A stretch of 64,000 nt of DNA from Phlebotomus papatasi (GCF_024763615.1 NC_077222.1:48794001-48858000), one strand, 5' to 3'; counted from the stretch's first letter, positions 36,001 to 44,296 are shown. Notes: generated from the sequence alone by a model not told the origin. Numbers and translations are program-made.

Positions 36001-39000
36001 ATCCGAAAGACGGCGTAACTCTTTCCATACCGCAGCATATGCTGCAAGCCAATTTCACCATTTTTAATCAAAAATATCTAAGTTCAGGAATTAATTGAGG
36101 TCCTACATAAAATATCTTACATTTGGACATCCTTATAGTTTGTAATCATCCACAAGAATCGGATTTTTTCAGTTCTGAATAATTAAAAAACATTGTTTTT
36201 CACAGAGCATTCATATGCTGCTTTGGGTACTCAGAGTCCCAAAAGAGACGAAAGAGTTAATGTAAATATAATCAAAAGAATAATTATATTATATTCCCAT
36301 CAGTTTCTCATTAAGCCATCTTTTGGTTTTAAGTCTGCCTTGGGCATTAGCCTTCGATCTGAACCCCATTATAACCCTCGTCAGTCGGCCTAAAAAGTTA
36401 AGTTGTTTGCAGAAATTTTCCATTAATTGACTTTTCATAGAGATATGATTTGGTCCATTTGTATAATAGATTTTCTCCTATCAAGTCTTATTAAATCGTA
36501 TTTTTATTTGATCTGAGAAGTATCTTTTTCTAAGCAGCACCATATTTCATTTCAAGTTCAAATAGTAAGTGTTATCACTACGATTAGAATTTATTACTGA
36601 TATCAGTTTTTCTTTTCATTATGAATAAATTAATTGGCGTATTAGTTAGGAGGAAATTTGCTTCCTTGACTCTAATTTGGAGTATTTTACATTTATTTTT
36701 TTTAACTAAGTAATTGCGTATATTTTGCAAAGGGCTTTCCTTACCTGTACTGGAGCACTAATGAGTCCTACGGCAATCCCTGCTAAAATACGTCCAATAA
36801 GGAGCCACACATGAGATGAAGCAAGAGCAATACATGTCCATCCACCGACCAAAGGTATGATGGAAATGAGCAGTGCTGTTCTTCTGCCACATCTATCCAT
36901 TGTGGGTCCTGAAGTGAAGGATCCAATTGGCGTAGCTGCACTGTGAATACTAGCCACCCAAGATGCCATCTCCACACCCATCATCAACGGATCTGTTGTA
37001 TTGCTCAGCTGTGGCAGTAGCACAGCTGAATAGCCGATGGGCATTCCACATGCGGCCGTCAAGATGAGAACAGCTCCAGTGACCACGAGCTGATGCAAAA
37101 CAATAACATTAAAGTATTTTATTTATTTATTTTTTGGATAAGGAATTTGGAGAAATTTCGCAATCCCCGAATTATGCAATAAAATTATTGAACGCATGCG
37201 AATCTGATTGGAATCAGATGTTGGAATCAATTTCCTCTCATTTGCCCATGGCAATAGACTTCATAAGTCGCAGTTCAATTGGAGCAAATTAGCACAAATT
37301 AAAGATTCTCGAATGAGAAGATTCATACATTGTTATTCTATGGAAATTATGATATTTTATGTCTTGCTTTGAGTTAAAAACATTTTATTGAATAATTTTC
37401 AGGGATGATTATTTTTTACTTGTAATAGACTTTCAAATTGAAAGTATCCTTATAGATAAAAAAAAATTATTCATAATACCCTTATTATTATTTTTTTAGT
37501 TATATCATTACAATTACAAATAATTAATTTGGGTATAAGAATAATTTACGAAAAATAAATTATGCTTTATATTGCATAAGTAAAACAACAGTTAATAAAG
37601 TTATGGAAAAACATCCAATAAATATCTGGTAAGCTCTGAAGGCTAGTACAATTATTTGAAAAGAAGAAAATCATGATATTTTATGACAACTGCAGAAATT
37701 TAACATCCCAATTCTAATTATTTAAAATTGTTTAAATTTGCTCAAAATTATTGTTTTTCCTATAGGACATCCTGTGACAACTTAAACACATTTGATAAGC
37801 AATTTCAATCGAATTAAAAGTGCTTTCTTTGGCATCTTTTAAGACTCTAAAAGTAAAGAAAAGTATGGATATCCTGCGGAACACACTATAATTTGAATCA
37901 ATAAATAAATAAATTGTAAAATGAAAGAGGTTAATTTCACAATTTTTTTTAAATAGTTATGAGTATTTAAGGTAGTATTGAATATCATTGCTTTTCTATG
38001 ACTCAAAAATATGAAAGGGGTGGCAAAGCGTCCCAGACTTTGCGAAATGCTCGAACTCGTGACTTATATGCTAGGGGATAATACTCTCCCTTCGAACGTT
38101 CATGCCTTCGAATAATGTGAATTTCTTTTACGCTTCCTAAGAGATTTCAAAATGATTATCACGTAATTATCAATGATTGATAATAAGCTAAGTAAACTAA
38201 TATTTAATATAAATGTTTAAGTCTCTTAGGAAAACTTAAAGAAAATTCACATAATTCGAAGGTATGAACGTTCGAAGAGGGAGTACTTTCCCCTATACCT
38301 CAAAAGTGTAAAAAGTACTAGTAGATTTAAACCGATTCATAAATCGCATAAATCAGTCAAAAGATTCCTCAAAATAGTTTAAAGAGTAATAAAAATGATT
38401 ACCAGATAAAAATTATTTATCGGTTTATAACCAGTTCATTACAGGTTCACAAACGATTTGAACCGATTTATAAATCACTCAAAATATTTCACAAAATACA
38501 CCTCAGAACTTTAGGAGTAATTTAATTGAATTTTGTATAAAAATTAGTTATCGGTTATGAACCGGGTCATTACCAGTTTAAAACTTGGAACGGGTTCAGT
38601 TTTCTCGAAAATTCCAAGACCTTTCTAACAAGCCCAAACATGACCCCATTCGCTTGATAAATGTGCTCTCTAGGACCTTTTTAACTTTTGTCCTTTAAAA
38701 ACCGTTATTAGGAATAATGGTATTTTCGCACATGGTCAAATATCCGGTTGGGTAATATTTCTAAAACGTATTAAAAAAATGAACAAAAAAATCTCACAAC
38801 TCGTGCGAGGGGGAAGCTGTGGAGGGAAACTGAGGTCCATGTTAACGATCCTTGGCTCCACTTATGGAGGGGGGTCCCCCGAAGGTCCCAAGTCGCTATC
38901 TCTTACCGTTAGGCCTCTAGAGCTAACGACAGCTGGACGGACAGACAGACAGATGGACAGATGCACTGAGAGAAATCCGAAAAAGTTAAAATAACATTCC

Positions 39001-42000
39001 GGTAATGCTAATTTTACACCCTGCAATATTGATCCAAAATCAGTGTAAATATTACCCTTTCTCGATTTATTAGGGGTTAAAGTTACCCTTTTTCATGTTA
39101 ATTTTACCCTTAAAAAGATGTAAAATTAACATTAAAAAATGTTGATATATTTTTACACCTAAAAAGTGTTAAAGTTCTGAAGGAAAAGAAATTAATCGCA
39201 CTCTCTTTTTTTCTCAGTGTGGAGAAACAGCGTGGCGACATTTCTCAGAAATCGTTTGAAACGCGAAAATTTGTTGAGAAAAGTGGTTTCCGGTCGGTGA
39301 AAGGTTGAAATTTTGAAGGGATGACAAAATCGAGGGATTATATATACTGCTCTCTGCATGGAGTTCGAGCAGTAAAAAAGATAAGGATATAAGCTACACC
39401 ATTTTAATTTAAACAACTAAATAAAAACGATTTTATCAGCAATTGATTAGTGATATTCATTGTCGTTCTTACAGAGTTTAACAGATATTTTATTGGGCAA
39501 AAGAATATGGAAATTATTTATGAGTAAGAATCATTGGTATCAAAAAAAATTGATTTAAAGTAATTTTATTTATATTAAACACTTTAAAAATTTCTGATAC
39601 GATTGAACAAACATATCAAATAAATATGCACAACAGTTTTTTTTTGTAAAAAGAAACGTTTCTTATATAGAAATAGACGTGTTGTACAAAGAAACTTAAC
39701 AAATAATGAGTTATAAATATATATTCTATAGGTGTCCGTTTTCTATCAATTCTGTCTCAAGGAAATTTCAATTCTTAAAGTTTTTAGCCTTGAAAATCTT
39801 AAATAAAATGATTTCAATATTATAAAGTAAAGATATTGAATTTTATTTTTTTTCTCACCTGGTGAATAACTCCAAGATTTTCTTTAGGATTTTTGTAGAG
39901 TTGGGCTCCATCAGATGGTAAATTGATTAATTCTTTTTCTACTTTAACATCTTTTAAAAGTTTTTCTGGTGCCAGTATCGATTGGTTGGACTTTAAAATA
40001 GATATTTCGAGTTTTTTGTCATGTGTTAGCATGAACTCATTTTCATGGTTCCTACAAAGAAAAGGAGTAAAGTGTATTTTGACTTTCTTTGAACTTCAAA
40101 CAATAATTAGATTAATAATGCATTTTTTTTATAATTAAATTCCTTAACTTGATTTCAAGTTGAAAATGAAACTTTTTCAAGGAAAATTTGCACAAGGAAA
40201 TCTTTTCGATTAGGGTGGTTTCACCACTTCTCGCCAGTGACCCACTTCTCGCCACCTATAGTTAAGTCGAAGAAAAACAATATAATACGAGTAATAAAAA
40301 GGATATCAGGAAGAAAAAGCAACGCTGAATATATTTTTTAATAATATTGTCCAAAATAATTGAGTTTGGGCCTTTTCAAGTAGGTGGCGAGAAGTGGTTA
40401 TTTTTGAATTTTTAATAAAAATATATTTTTTAGGTGATCCACCGTTAAATTGAGGGACTATTAGTTTGATATATTTATAGACAACATATCTAAGAAACTT
40501 TGTGTCAAATTTGAGTTACTTTATAATAAGGGTTTAAAAATTATAATTAAATTAATTTCAGTTTTTCCTAAAAGTGGCGATAAGTGGTTACTCCACCCTA
40601 TCACATGTGAAGTGATTTATGAGGCAAACAGAAAATTGATGTATTAAGAGATTGTTGTGATAAAATCAAGTAAATTTTCAGAGGAAAATTTTCATCATAG
40701 TTTAAATTGTCAGCAATAATATTTCAATTAAGTCAAGAGAATTTTCCCATTAGCACAATTGAAAATACTTTTGAAAATTTTCCTAAAGCAGTGGTAGTTT
40801 GAATAAATCAATGAATGTATGGGATTTTAAAATTCTTTTGCAATCACGTCAGAAAAAAATATTGGTTTAAAATTTTAAAAGAAATATTGTTGAATACTAT
40901 TGAAAAATTTAATAAACATTTTGTTTATTTTCTTAGAAGCTTCCAGTACGATTTTATACACAACACTCACTGAATTTACATCAAACCAGTTTATTGCCAA
41001 GTAATATTCCTCACGTCATCGCATGAACTTTTAAGTATTTTAATTTTTTTGCATGATTCTTTTCTTCTTACTCTTCTATTCCATGGATAATCATAGCTAT
41101 TTTCTTCATGACTTTAAAATTATCATTAGGGGAGACTGGGGCAAAAAGTCACAAATCGAAAATTTTAAAATTCAATATCTTCCAGGATAAATAAGATAGC
41201 GGCTTAAAATTTTTTCCATAGATATCCTCCATAGGCATTCTTCAATGTCGTAAGTTTGTTAGAATTTGAACAAGGAATTTAGAAAATAAAAAATATCGAA
41301 ATTTTTAGGCCTTTTGAAATATTTTCCGCGTGCAGAAGATATCAATTATTAGCTACTTATAATAAATTTGATGCACTGGTGAATATTTCCCAAATTATCT
41401 GGATATTCTTTGAATACGAATCCGCTATCTATTTTAGAATTTTACAAAGATTCTTTTCTCAAGAAATCCTTTTATTAAAAACGACAACTTGGGGCAAAAA
41501 GTAACAAAAGCTATGGAGCAAAAAGTAACAAAAACCGAAACAATTTCTTATGTGCCACGGTGAAAACAAACGTTAATGCTATGTGTCGCCGCTTGTTGTT
41601 TGCATTGGTCAAACGATTTGCAGTCCTTTGTGTATTTTTTGTAAAATAGATTAAAATGCGCTTTTCTCGCTCAGATAGAGAAAACTGTGTTTTACAAAGG
41701 TGTAGAAGAATAAATTTCCTATGAAAATATGTAATCTAGGTATTTTACTTAAATTTACGGAATCCCGTAATAAAGCGAATCAAAATGTGATAGTATCTTA
41801 TGCCTGATACTATTTGCCCCAGAATTTTTGAGAATGATCACAAAGTTACCTTTTAGAAAACGGCTCGATAAATATATTTCCTTAAAAAATAGAAGAAAAT
41901 GATTTTCACAGAGTTGTAGAGCGGTAAATTTCCTATAAAACTGTGCTAATTAGAAATTTCGGATATGCTCGGGAAGCTTGTAAAAAAATAAAATATCCGT

Positions 42001-42512
42001 TTTGTTATTTGCCCCAGTCTCCCCTACTTTTTTTTTAAAATTTGTCACTGTTTTCAGTAAAAAAAAGCGTTACTAAATTCCGAGAATGAAAGCCAATTTT
42101 AAACTAACAATAAAATAAAATAATAATTACTTTGTCAATAAAATATATCTAAAAATCTTGAAAAGCGTCATTCAAGCAAGAAAAGGTTACAGTTTACGAA
42201 ATAACCATTGTCATCTTTCCTTCCCAATTAGGAAGATATGCTAAAGATCGTGACAAAATCACGTGAATTTTTTGTTCAACTCCCCGTGAAAAAAATTAGC
42301 AATAATTTTTGTTAATGTTGTGTGGTTAGCTTATATTGAAGATAAGAACAACTTAGTTGTAGGATTAAATCGCATATCTAGTAATAATGATGCTCATTTG
42401 TATACGATATCCGCTGTTATCTAACCTAATGCAATAGGTCTTGGTCAATTGTTGGATAACCAGTTCGATATAAATTGTCTATTGATTGAAAACCTAATTT
42501 ATATACTTACAT
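17013..42512 (-). CDS. MFS sugar transporter, facilitated trehalose transporter (Tret1-like) family
   Basis: Members of this family are 12-helix plasma-membrane uniporters that move trehalose or hexoses down their gradient. The coding parts on minus are 42512-42511 (AT of the start codon), 40051-39859, 37089-36745 and 18062-17013, giving 529 aa, near the usual 480-530. All four splice sites checked are GT-AG, and each coding boundary after the first is phase 0. The N-terminal about 65 residues are cytosolic. Family motifs in order: DRCGRR after helix 2 (about 130-135), GRILAGIAVG, VYIAEISEPRLRG at the start of the last exon, PETPTWL (about 241), and PESKGQTLGAIEDYF near the C-terminus. The intron before the last exon is 18.7 kb and contains the giant inverted repeat. 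The exact sugar cannot be read from sequence. Confidence 0.92.
18179..18844 (+). pseudogene. Gene-like fragment at the outer end of the left arm
   Basis: This 666-bp stretch is richer in GC than the surrounding intron and looks like the 5' end of a gene. On plus, an ATG near 18453 opens a 42-codon frame (starting MISSMSGKVDEE, ending SFIPEKLK) after a stop-containing leader. A second coding-like frame from about 18666 contains LREVLQTRENPACIQQ and KTLREKIAKFH and ends where the hairpin MITE begins. I do not recognise the parent gene. Frame breaks between the two parts suggest introns or decay. An inverted copy is at 31945-32610. Confidence 0.55.
18845..20013. mobile_element. Long hairpin MITE, left arm copy
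   Basis: About 1.17 kb, itself an inverted repeat with arms of roughly 550 bp and a centre near 19430. The ends are a diverged CACAATGCAAC on the left and GTTGCATAGTGT on the right. GAGTCGAGTCCCCTGATTAA lies just inside the left end and its complement inside the right end; CAACAAATGAGGCA also occurs in both arms. There is no transposase. It shares its ends with the smaller element at 13441-14004. Confidence 0.85.
20779..21271. mobile_element. MITE with about 170-bp inverted ends, left arm only in full
   Basis: ACGACTAAAGTCCAGA lies at the left end and its complement TCTGGACTTTAGTCGT at the right. The arms share GTGTCAGGAACTGAC-type, CATAACTTTCGTAGGTTTT-type and AAATATTTCTACTGAA-type segments. 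The right palindrome arm keeps only one end (about 29931-30057) next to unrelated sequence (30058-30404), so one copy is incomplete. Confidence 0.7.
21340..23030. repeat. Palindromic array of about 41-bp repeats (Foldback-like element)
   Basis: From about 21378 to 22076 a unit of about 41 bp (core AAAATCACGCACAGAGCAAT then CATAAAACGGTAAACGCG) repeats head to tail about 17 times. From about 22100 to 23015 the reverse complement of the same unit repeats about 22 times. The outermost left unit (GTTCAGATTGCGGTTAAAAA) matches, inverted, the sequence at about 22826-22861, giving a centre near 22118. Arms made of short tandem repeats are the defining feature of Foldback-type elements. It is absent from the right palindrome arm. 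Units vary at several positions (AAACGCG, AATCCGC, AATATGC). Confidence 0.85.
23200..23353 (-). repeat. 3' LTR of the retrotransposon
   Basis: 154 bp, TG...CA. It is preceded on minus by a purine-rich tract. Confidence 0.95.
23354..23369 (-). promoter_or_regulatory. Polypurine tract
   Basis: The minus strand reads TAAGGATAAAGGAG directly against the 3' LTR, the expected position of the plus-strand primer. Confidence 0.7.
23675..26344 (-). CDS. pol: Retrotransposon Pol: protease, reverse transcriptase, RNase H; integrase missing
   Basis: In the -1 frame relative to gag. The frame is open upstream of 26344 and overlaps the gag end, so Pol is made as a Gag-Pol fusion; it has no ATG of its own near the start. 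Numbering from 26344: protease active-site region LVDNGSS (4-10), where Asn stands in place of the usual Thr or Ser of D-T/S-G; reverse transcriptase about 380-555 with catalytic Asp452 (LDLANG) and YLDD (514-517); RNase H about 655-775 with TTDAS (Asp663), Glu700 region and TDHKP (Asp725), ending NADALSRIP. After about 115 further residues of no recognisable domain it stops. The HHCC and DDE integrase motifs are absent. Confidence 0.93.
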   Translation of the reverse strand: MSLLVDNGSSLSFIKHSCLDRGTIINDSERHVIGGITNGKLLTLGTIMTQISFSNPNKLTETVKFHILPSNHFPYDGIVGRELLHLWDAVIYMRDQKLLLRNLNITLSLAPPYNNRSSQDETKRNVTMTQDQSSEDQIQENVTVSQKQFSEVATDPLTNANHNIIEQQQNQQIPEYSPIMQPINDNTLNEHLNEGNDQRNINKICLRPHCETLVEFTFPINEPLLCKQKFLNSEKTAYFQNCVIRPRENRAKVPIMNNTDTVIELNYTSLPEYDLLSNYEVYSIQSMDFNNPVFESSIRGNVIFNLIKFNRNLDPHHISQLHKLCDKYNSTFYLEGDRLSHIIAEEYEILTYPDADVINVKPYRVPFHQREEVRNQISQMLNSEIIRPSFSPYNSPLLVVPKKPDSTGKKRWRIVIDFRKLNEVIVKDQHPISNIDDIFDQLRNSRYFTTLDLANGYFQMRISQDSCHKTAFNALGSHFEFQRLPQGLCSAPAAFSRMIRNVLGDLLESHCMAYLDDIIIYSSTIEEHLEKLDAVFKRLSDHKIQVQPNKCEFMKMKLPFLGFIISSDGLCPDPKKTEAISNYPTPLNVKEIKSFLGLASYYRRFIPNFSDIAYPLTTLTKKDEPFLWTSMCQDSFDKLKEKLCSQPILTFPDFNETFTLTTDASDYAIGAVLSQNDRVVSYGSRVLNKAEKNYSTIEKEALAIYFFCKKYRAYLLGREFVIVTDHKPLQWIYSIKDPSSRILRWRLALAEYSFKVEYKKGSLNTNADALSRIPIRDAIQDDPLNQVSHIFQEESFAITRSQTRDTSRDTSYLFGKLCQQSNVTYYSLFRLFTRLKLFMVSNKIDNLKMIKSNINISHLDFYLIKRMVNFTFKNLNIQVSIFHNQDAYY
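26428..27984 (-). CDS. gag: Retrotransposon Gag
   Basis: 518 aa, ATG at 27984 only 34 nt inside the 5' LTR. Residues about 1-160 are Ser/Pro-rich. About 165-350 is the capsid-like core, with EFGKRVTESL in a region typical of Ty3/gypsy Gag. About 360-480 is extremely rich in Asn, Gln and Ser (many NQN, SQN, FNNS units). There is no CCHC zinc knuckle, which most relatives have for RNA binding; the Asn/Gln/Ser/Arg tail may replace it. The last codons contain the frameshift signal. Confidence 0.9.
   Translation of the reverse strand: MSKRTSFHLRKKVVCVKDKTVKKKSTSEVDPQEGQSSSVFKFPSPQTSLPKLVLPSVFQRSAKTPRSPPATPASASPSIVAEDTTQPTTPLERYDLRTPVQPPPLSLGVTPIIEEIRSLPAYPESASSTDSSIAEDQPSVVHQSPELTSQSAEESSRTSTRATMAMVSFAEIYKDIPKCQGEPHIVSHFISICDGLYDDFFANSTPSRDHEYIRLLSIKLSPEIYTHIRGQNFNTYEEFRNAILNAVTPEVSLADAITAIQRMTIHPKESLKEFGKRVTESLNVLNNAYTVHMDGNLPQSLKDSNLRMAIDTYANSIRNHDIRILLLARNFANLSSAITFAESRLKVNTSKFQESESHQRSFNDSSSNGNHTQGHSFRNQSRFNNNNQNQNNNRNSNQNSQNNQNSHQSNQSFQNHQSSQNISNRGSSDSNRSFNSSQNRSFNNSRSNFNTSRGNSNTSQNNSSNTERTIFIPRGGDFDSTALYHVGQEMLDQSPQNISGNENRSTGPVQDHLLTETQ
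26438..26488 (-). promoter_or_regulatory. -1 ribosomal frameshift signal between gag and pol
   Basis: The minus strand has the slippery heptamer GGGAAAC (26488-26482), read G GGA AAC in the gag frame. Five bases later comes a stem TCGGTCCACAGG (26476-26465) that pairs with CCTGTTGACCGA (26449-26438), one mismatch in 12, enclosing a 15-nt loop. Slipping back one base here enters exactly the pol frame, 18 codons before the gag stop. Confidence 0.85.
28003..28017 (-). promoter_or_regulatory. Primer binding site, tRNA-Leu type
   Basis: The plus strand reads CCACTTCTGACACCA, which is how insect tRNA-Leu 3' ends read from memory (including CCA). It lies one base from the 5' LTR. Confidence 0.8.
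28019..28172 (-). repeat. 5' LTR of the retrotransposon
   Basis: 154 bp, TG...CA, identical to the other LTR by eye. It lies next to the primer site and the 34-nt gag leader. Confidence 0.95.
28628..28819 (-). pseudogene. Tc1 transposase C-terminal fragment, left arm
   Basis: Encodes the end of a Tc1/mariner-type transposase (LEKLINRMPRICEALIKVKGG). The upstream half is in another frame with stops. Identical to 29007-29198 on the other arm. Confidence 0.8.
28855..28971. other. Spacer (loop) of the giant palindrome
   Basis: The arms stop pairing at GCTAATGCAT and ATGCATTAGC. The roughly 115 unpaired bases between them are single-copy transposase sequence. The junction therefore lies inside a transposon rather than between two complete ones. 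Confidence 0.8.
28886..29198 (+). pseudogene. Tc1 transposase 3' half, spacer and right arm
   Basis: Plus frame gives QEDNDPKHFSKL near 28890 and a degraded LLDFLDHKVRD segment, then shifts frame to the C-terminal LEKLINRMPRICEALIKVKGG at 29120-29185. Stop codons and the frameshift make it non-functional. Confidence 0.8.
30775..31944. mobile_element. Long hairpin MITE, right arm copy
   Basis: Inverted copy of 18845-20013, present because the whole arm is duplicated. One single-base indel relative to the left copy is implied by the pair sums (50788 against 50789). Confidence 0.85.
31945..32610 (-). pseudogene. Inverted copy of the gene-like fragment, right arm
   Basis: Reverse complement of 18179-18844. 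The predicted peptides (for example 32211-32456 against 18333-18578) are identical, so the two copies have barely diverged or have been homogenised. Confidence 0.55.
33892..35727 (+). repeat. Hairpin-ended repeat family, copy a
   Basis: Starts with the hairpin CTGCTC-GAACTCTACGAGA-GAGCAG (33894-33918) and ends near the GGACATTTTGCCACCCCT motif. Internal segments AACGGATTTGGTTAAATTTGGAT and AAGTAACGGTAATAGC (34650-34765) match copy e. A MITE is inserted at 34153-34556. Confidence 0.65.
34153..34556. mobile_element. 404-bp MITE inside repeat copy a
   Basis: The ends CTGTGTTATCACGCACATTA and complement CTGCGTTATCACACTTGCAC continue as a shared inverted ATTAAAATTTTAAT and CACATTAATTGTCGCT over about 60 bp on each side. 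Confidence 0.85.
36018..36256. mobile_element. MITE, TTAA type, copy 2
   Basis: Same family, length and orientation as 16134-16373 (CTCTTTC ends; GCAGCATATGCTGCAAG inside). The right flank is TTAA; the left is GTAA, one change. Partial ACGGC-type MITE sequence abuts the left side. Confidence 0.85.
36745..37089 (-). CDS. Third coding exon of the sugar transporter (helices 1-4)
   Basis: The exon is exactly 115 codons. It starts after TTTTGCATCAG with CTC GTG GTC and ends CCA GTA CAG before GTAAGG. It holds helix 1 (LVVTGAVLILTAACG), the DRCGRR loop motif and GRILAGIAVG. Joining CCA GTA CAG to GTG TAC restores the family's APVQVY motif across the 18.7-kb intron. Confidence 0.93.
38012..39374 (-). 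repeat. Hairpin-ended repeat family, copy b
   Basis: On minus it starts with the hairpin CTGCTCGAACTCCATGCAGA-GAGCAG (39372-39347) and ends CTGGGACGCTTTGCCACCCC (38024-38043 complement). The internal ACCGGTTCAT and GATTTATAAATC segments match copy d inverted, and the GGACAGACAGACAGATGG tract matches, inverted, GTCCGTCTGTCCATCTG in copy d. It contains the MITE 38072-38295. Confidence 0.7.
38072..38295. mobile_element. 224-bp MITE, intact copy
   Basis: The ends TAGGGGATAATACTCTCCCT and complement TAGGGGAAAGTACTCCCTCT continue into inverted TTCGAACGTTCATGCCTTCG. The same element, interrupted, is at 50199-52316. Confidence 0.85.
39859..40051 (-). CDS. Second exon of the sugar transporter (N-terminal tail)
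   Basis: The acceptor TTTTCTTTGTAG precedes G AAC CAT GAA; the donor is CAC CAG then GTGAGA. It encodes a hydrophilic N-terminal segment ending GVIHQ, which runs straight into helix 1. The leading G completes the start codon whose AT is at the end of exon 1 (42511). An internal ATG at 40032 would give a protein seven residues shorter. Confidence 0.85.
40211..40600. mobile_element. 390-bp MITE with TAGGGTGG ends
   Basis: Left TAGGGTGGTTTCACCACTTC and right complement TAGGGTGGAGTAACCACTTA. A third, internal GGCGAGAAGTGGTTA segment repeats the end motif. Confidence 0.8.
41127..42026. mobile_element. 900-bp element with TAGGGGAGACTGGGGCAAA ends
   Basis: The 19-bp ends are perfect inverted repeats. 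Inside are repeats of the GGGGCAAAAAGT(A/C)AC motif. No coding capacity is seen, so it is a non-autonomous element or an old remnant. Confidence 0.8.
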
Positions 42513-42560
42513 GTTTGTTCTTTGGTGTTGGAAAATGAGATTTTCGTTTAAAGCCTTTAA
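42511..42560 (-). promoter_or_regulatory. 5' UTR exon of the transporter, ending in the first two bases of the start codon
   Basis: The minus strand reads CCAAAGAACAAACAT before a GTAAGTAT donor. Splicing to G AACCATG creates ATG AAC CAT in the frame of exon 2, in a good insect start context (ACAAACATG). Only the donor end is certain; the transcription start was not located, and the right limit given is arbitrary. Confidence 0.65.
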
Positions 42561-42982
42561 AGCTCAGCAAGTATTTGAAGAAATTTTAATTAGCACATAT
42601 TATTCACATTAAGCATTTTGGGAAAAATTAAAATTGTACTTCGATCACAGAATCACTTTCTTATCAATCACACGTTTTTATCGTCAGTTAGTCGATTTTA
42701 TAAAATTTTACAAATCACGATTTTTTTGCACTCAAGAACACAAAGGGAATCCGTTTGATTTATTACGCGAAATCAGCTGAAAATACTCAATACACACCAC
42801 TTTAAGCGTTTTTTCCCTAAAACAATTCACAGTCAATTAATTGGATTTCTTCGTGCTAATGACCGAGAAAGGTCGAAAAGAACAGGAAACACGAGAAATT
42901 TTCATAAAATTGCAAAACTATTAGCAAAAATTATTAATCTCTCTGAAGTAACTGGCAAGAATAGGAGGAAGATTTCTTTAAC

Positions 42983-43204
42983 TATAAAAGCCTCCTCTCG
43001 GGTTCCAATTCTTTTTGCAACTGACTCCAAATGGCACAGTTTCATTCAACTTCATTAGTCTCTAGTTCAAGGTACTCTCCCACTCTCTCTCTGATAATTT
43101 TCCCGCTCTTTTGCGTCACTATATATTCTTCCAATCGAAATATTGGCATGTGCGAGATAGAACTAATGATTATTGGCACGATAAAAAGAGAGGCGATTGC
43201 ATAA
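42983..43204 (+). CDS. TATA box followed by a 57-codon ORF (doubtful gene or upstream exon)
   Basis: TATAAAAG at 42983-42990 is followed about 45 bp later by ATG at 43031 in a fair context (CCAAATGG). The frame runs 57 codons to TAA at 43202, with a hydrophobic stretch (LSLIIFPLFCVTIY). A possible donor (CAAG then GTACTC) at about 43074 would make this an upstream exon of the acyltransferase gene. Neither reading is supported by homology. Confidence 0.25.
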
Positions 43205-43792
43205 GCATTCAATCTCTTCAATAAATTGGAAAAAGAGACATCTTATCAGCTGATTTTCCTCAGTGTAGTGCACTTTTCTCTCTCACTTCTCTATTATCTC
43301 AGGCCTTTTGCTCACTTTCGGGCGAAATACTCTCATTTGATTTAAAAATTTGTGGCTGAATTAACCGATTATGCTCATGGCAACAAGAGATGTTACGAGA
43401 AATAACAAAATAATTTAGGGAAAACAAATAGTCATTAAAATTTGTTTAAAATGATTGAATCATGTAATTTTGTCAAGTTGTAGATATGATTTTAAGATGG
43501 ATAGAGAAACTTTTCCCAAAAAAACAATGATGATGACATAAGATAGTGTTTCCTAGTAAAGTGTCATGAATTTAAGGATAGCTGTAAATTTAAAATGTGT
43601 AAATAACACAATAAAATTTTATCATCCTTGGAAGGCTCAGCTGTTAACAATGCATTACCAGAATGTTTTCATCAATACGATAAGAAAGTGATTTAATTGT
43701 CCATAAAAATCTCAATAGTTCTGATTTTAATATAATAATTTTTTCATTAAGAAATTGAAGACTTTTATTGAAAATTTATACTCTGCACTGCA

Positions 43793-44296
43793 TATCGCTC
43801 CTTGGAAATTACAAGGAGCCAACTCATTTTAAGCAGTTTTTCAGGACATAGCATGAAGGATTCAATTTGATGTAAATAATTATCTCAATTTAATGTCTGA
43901 ACAAAAACAATTTATTCCTTTTCTATTTGTATGAGCATTAATATAAACATCGAAACTTTCGTATTTTTTCCTTTCGAAATATATTTTTTCTGAGTTGGCT
44001 CCTTGTCATTGTAAATGATGGACAAATTTTCCCGAAATAAAATTACAAGGGATCAACTTGCTTGAATTAGTCCCTTGATTCACAAAAATATCAACGATAA
44101 ATCATTTTGTGCCCCTTTATACTTCAAATTCAAACAAATTGCGCAAGAGATCAAAAAGAATAAAATTTTGAAAAATATTTCTAATAATGAAAATTTAATG
44201 TCTCATACCAACTAAAAATTTATTAAACTTCTTTTTATAAGTGCATTACAATCTCAAAAAACTGAGTTAATCCCTTGTGATTTTCAAGGAGCGATA
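43793..44296. mobile_element. About 500-bp MITE with ATATCGCTCCTTG ends
   Basis: Left ATATCGCTCCTTGGAAATTA and right complement ATATCGCTCCTTGAAAATCA. An internal GAGTTGGCTCCTTGT segment (about 43993) repeats the motif inverted. Confidence 0.8.

Larger units (their letters stand above)
18063..36744. other. 18.7-kb transporter intron carrying a giant palindrome
   Basis: Bounded by donor CAG then GTAAGG (36744) and acceptor TTCAAG (18063) on minus. The inverted repeat occupies 18179-32610. Positions 32611-33890 show no recognisable feature beyond AT-rich DNA. Positions 33892-36700 hold a copy of the hairpin-ended repeat family and a MITE. Confidence 0.85.
37090..39858. other. Transporter intron between exons 2 and 3
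   Basis: Contains one copy of the hairpin-ended repeat (38012-39374) with a MITE inside it. The remainder (37090-38010 and 39375-39858) is AT-rich with nothing recognisable. Confidence 0.75.
40052..42510. other. First transporter intron
   Basis: Splits the start codon. It contains two inverted-repeat elements (40211-40600 and 41127-42026) and otherwise AT-rich DNA. Confidence 0.65.
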
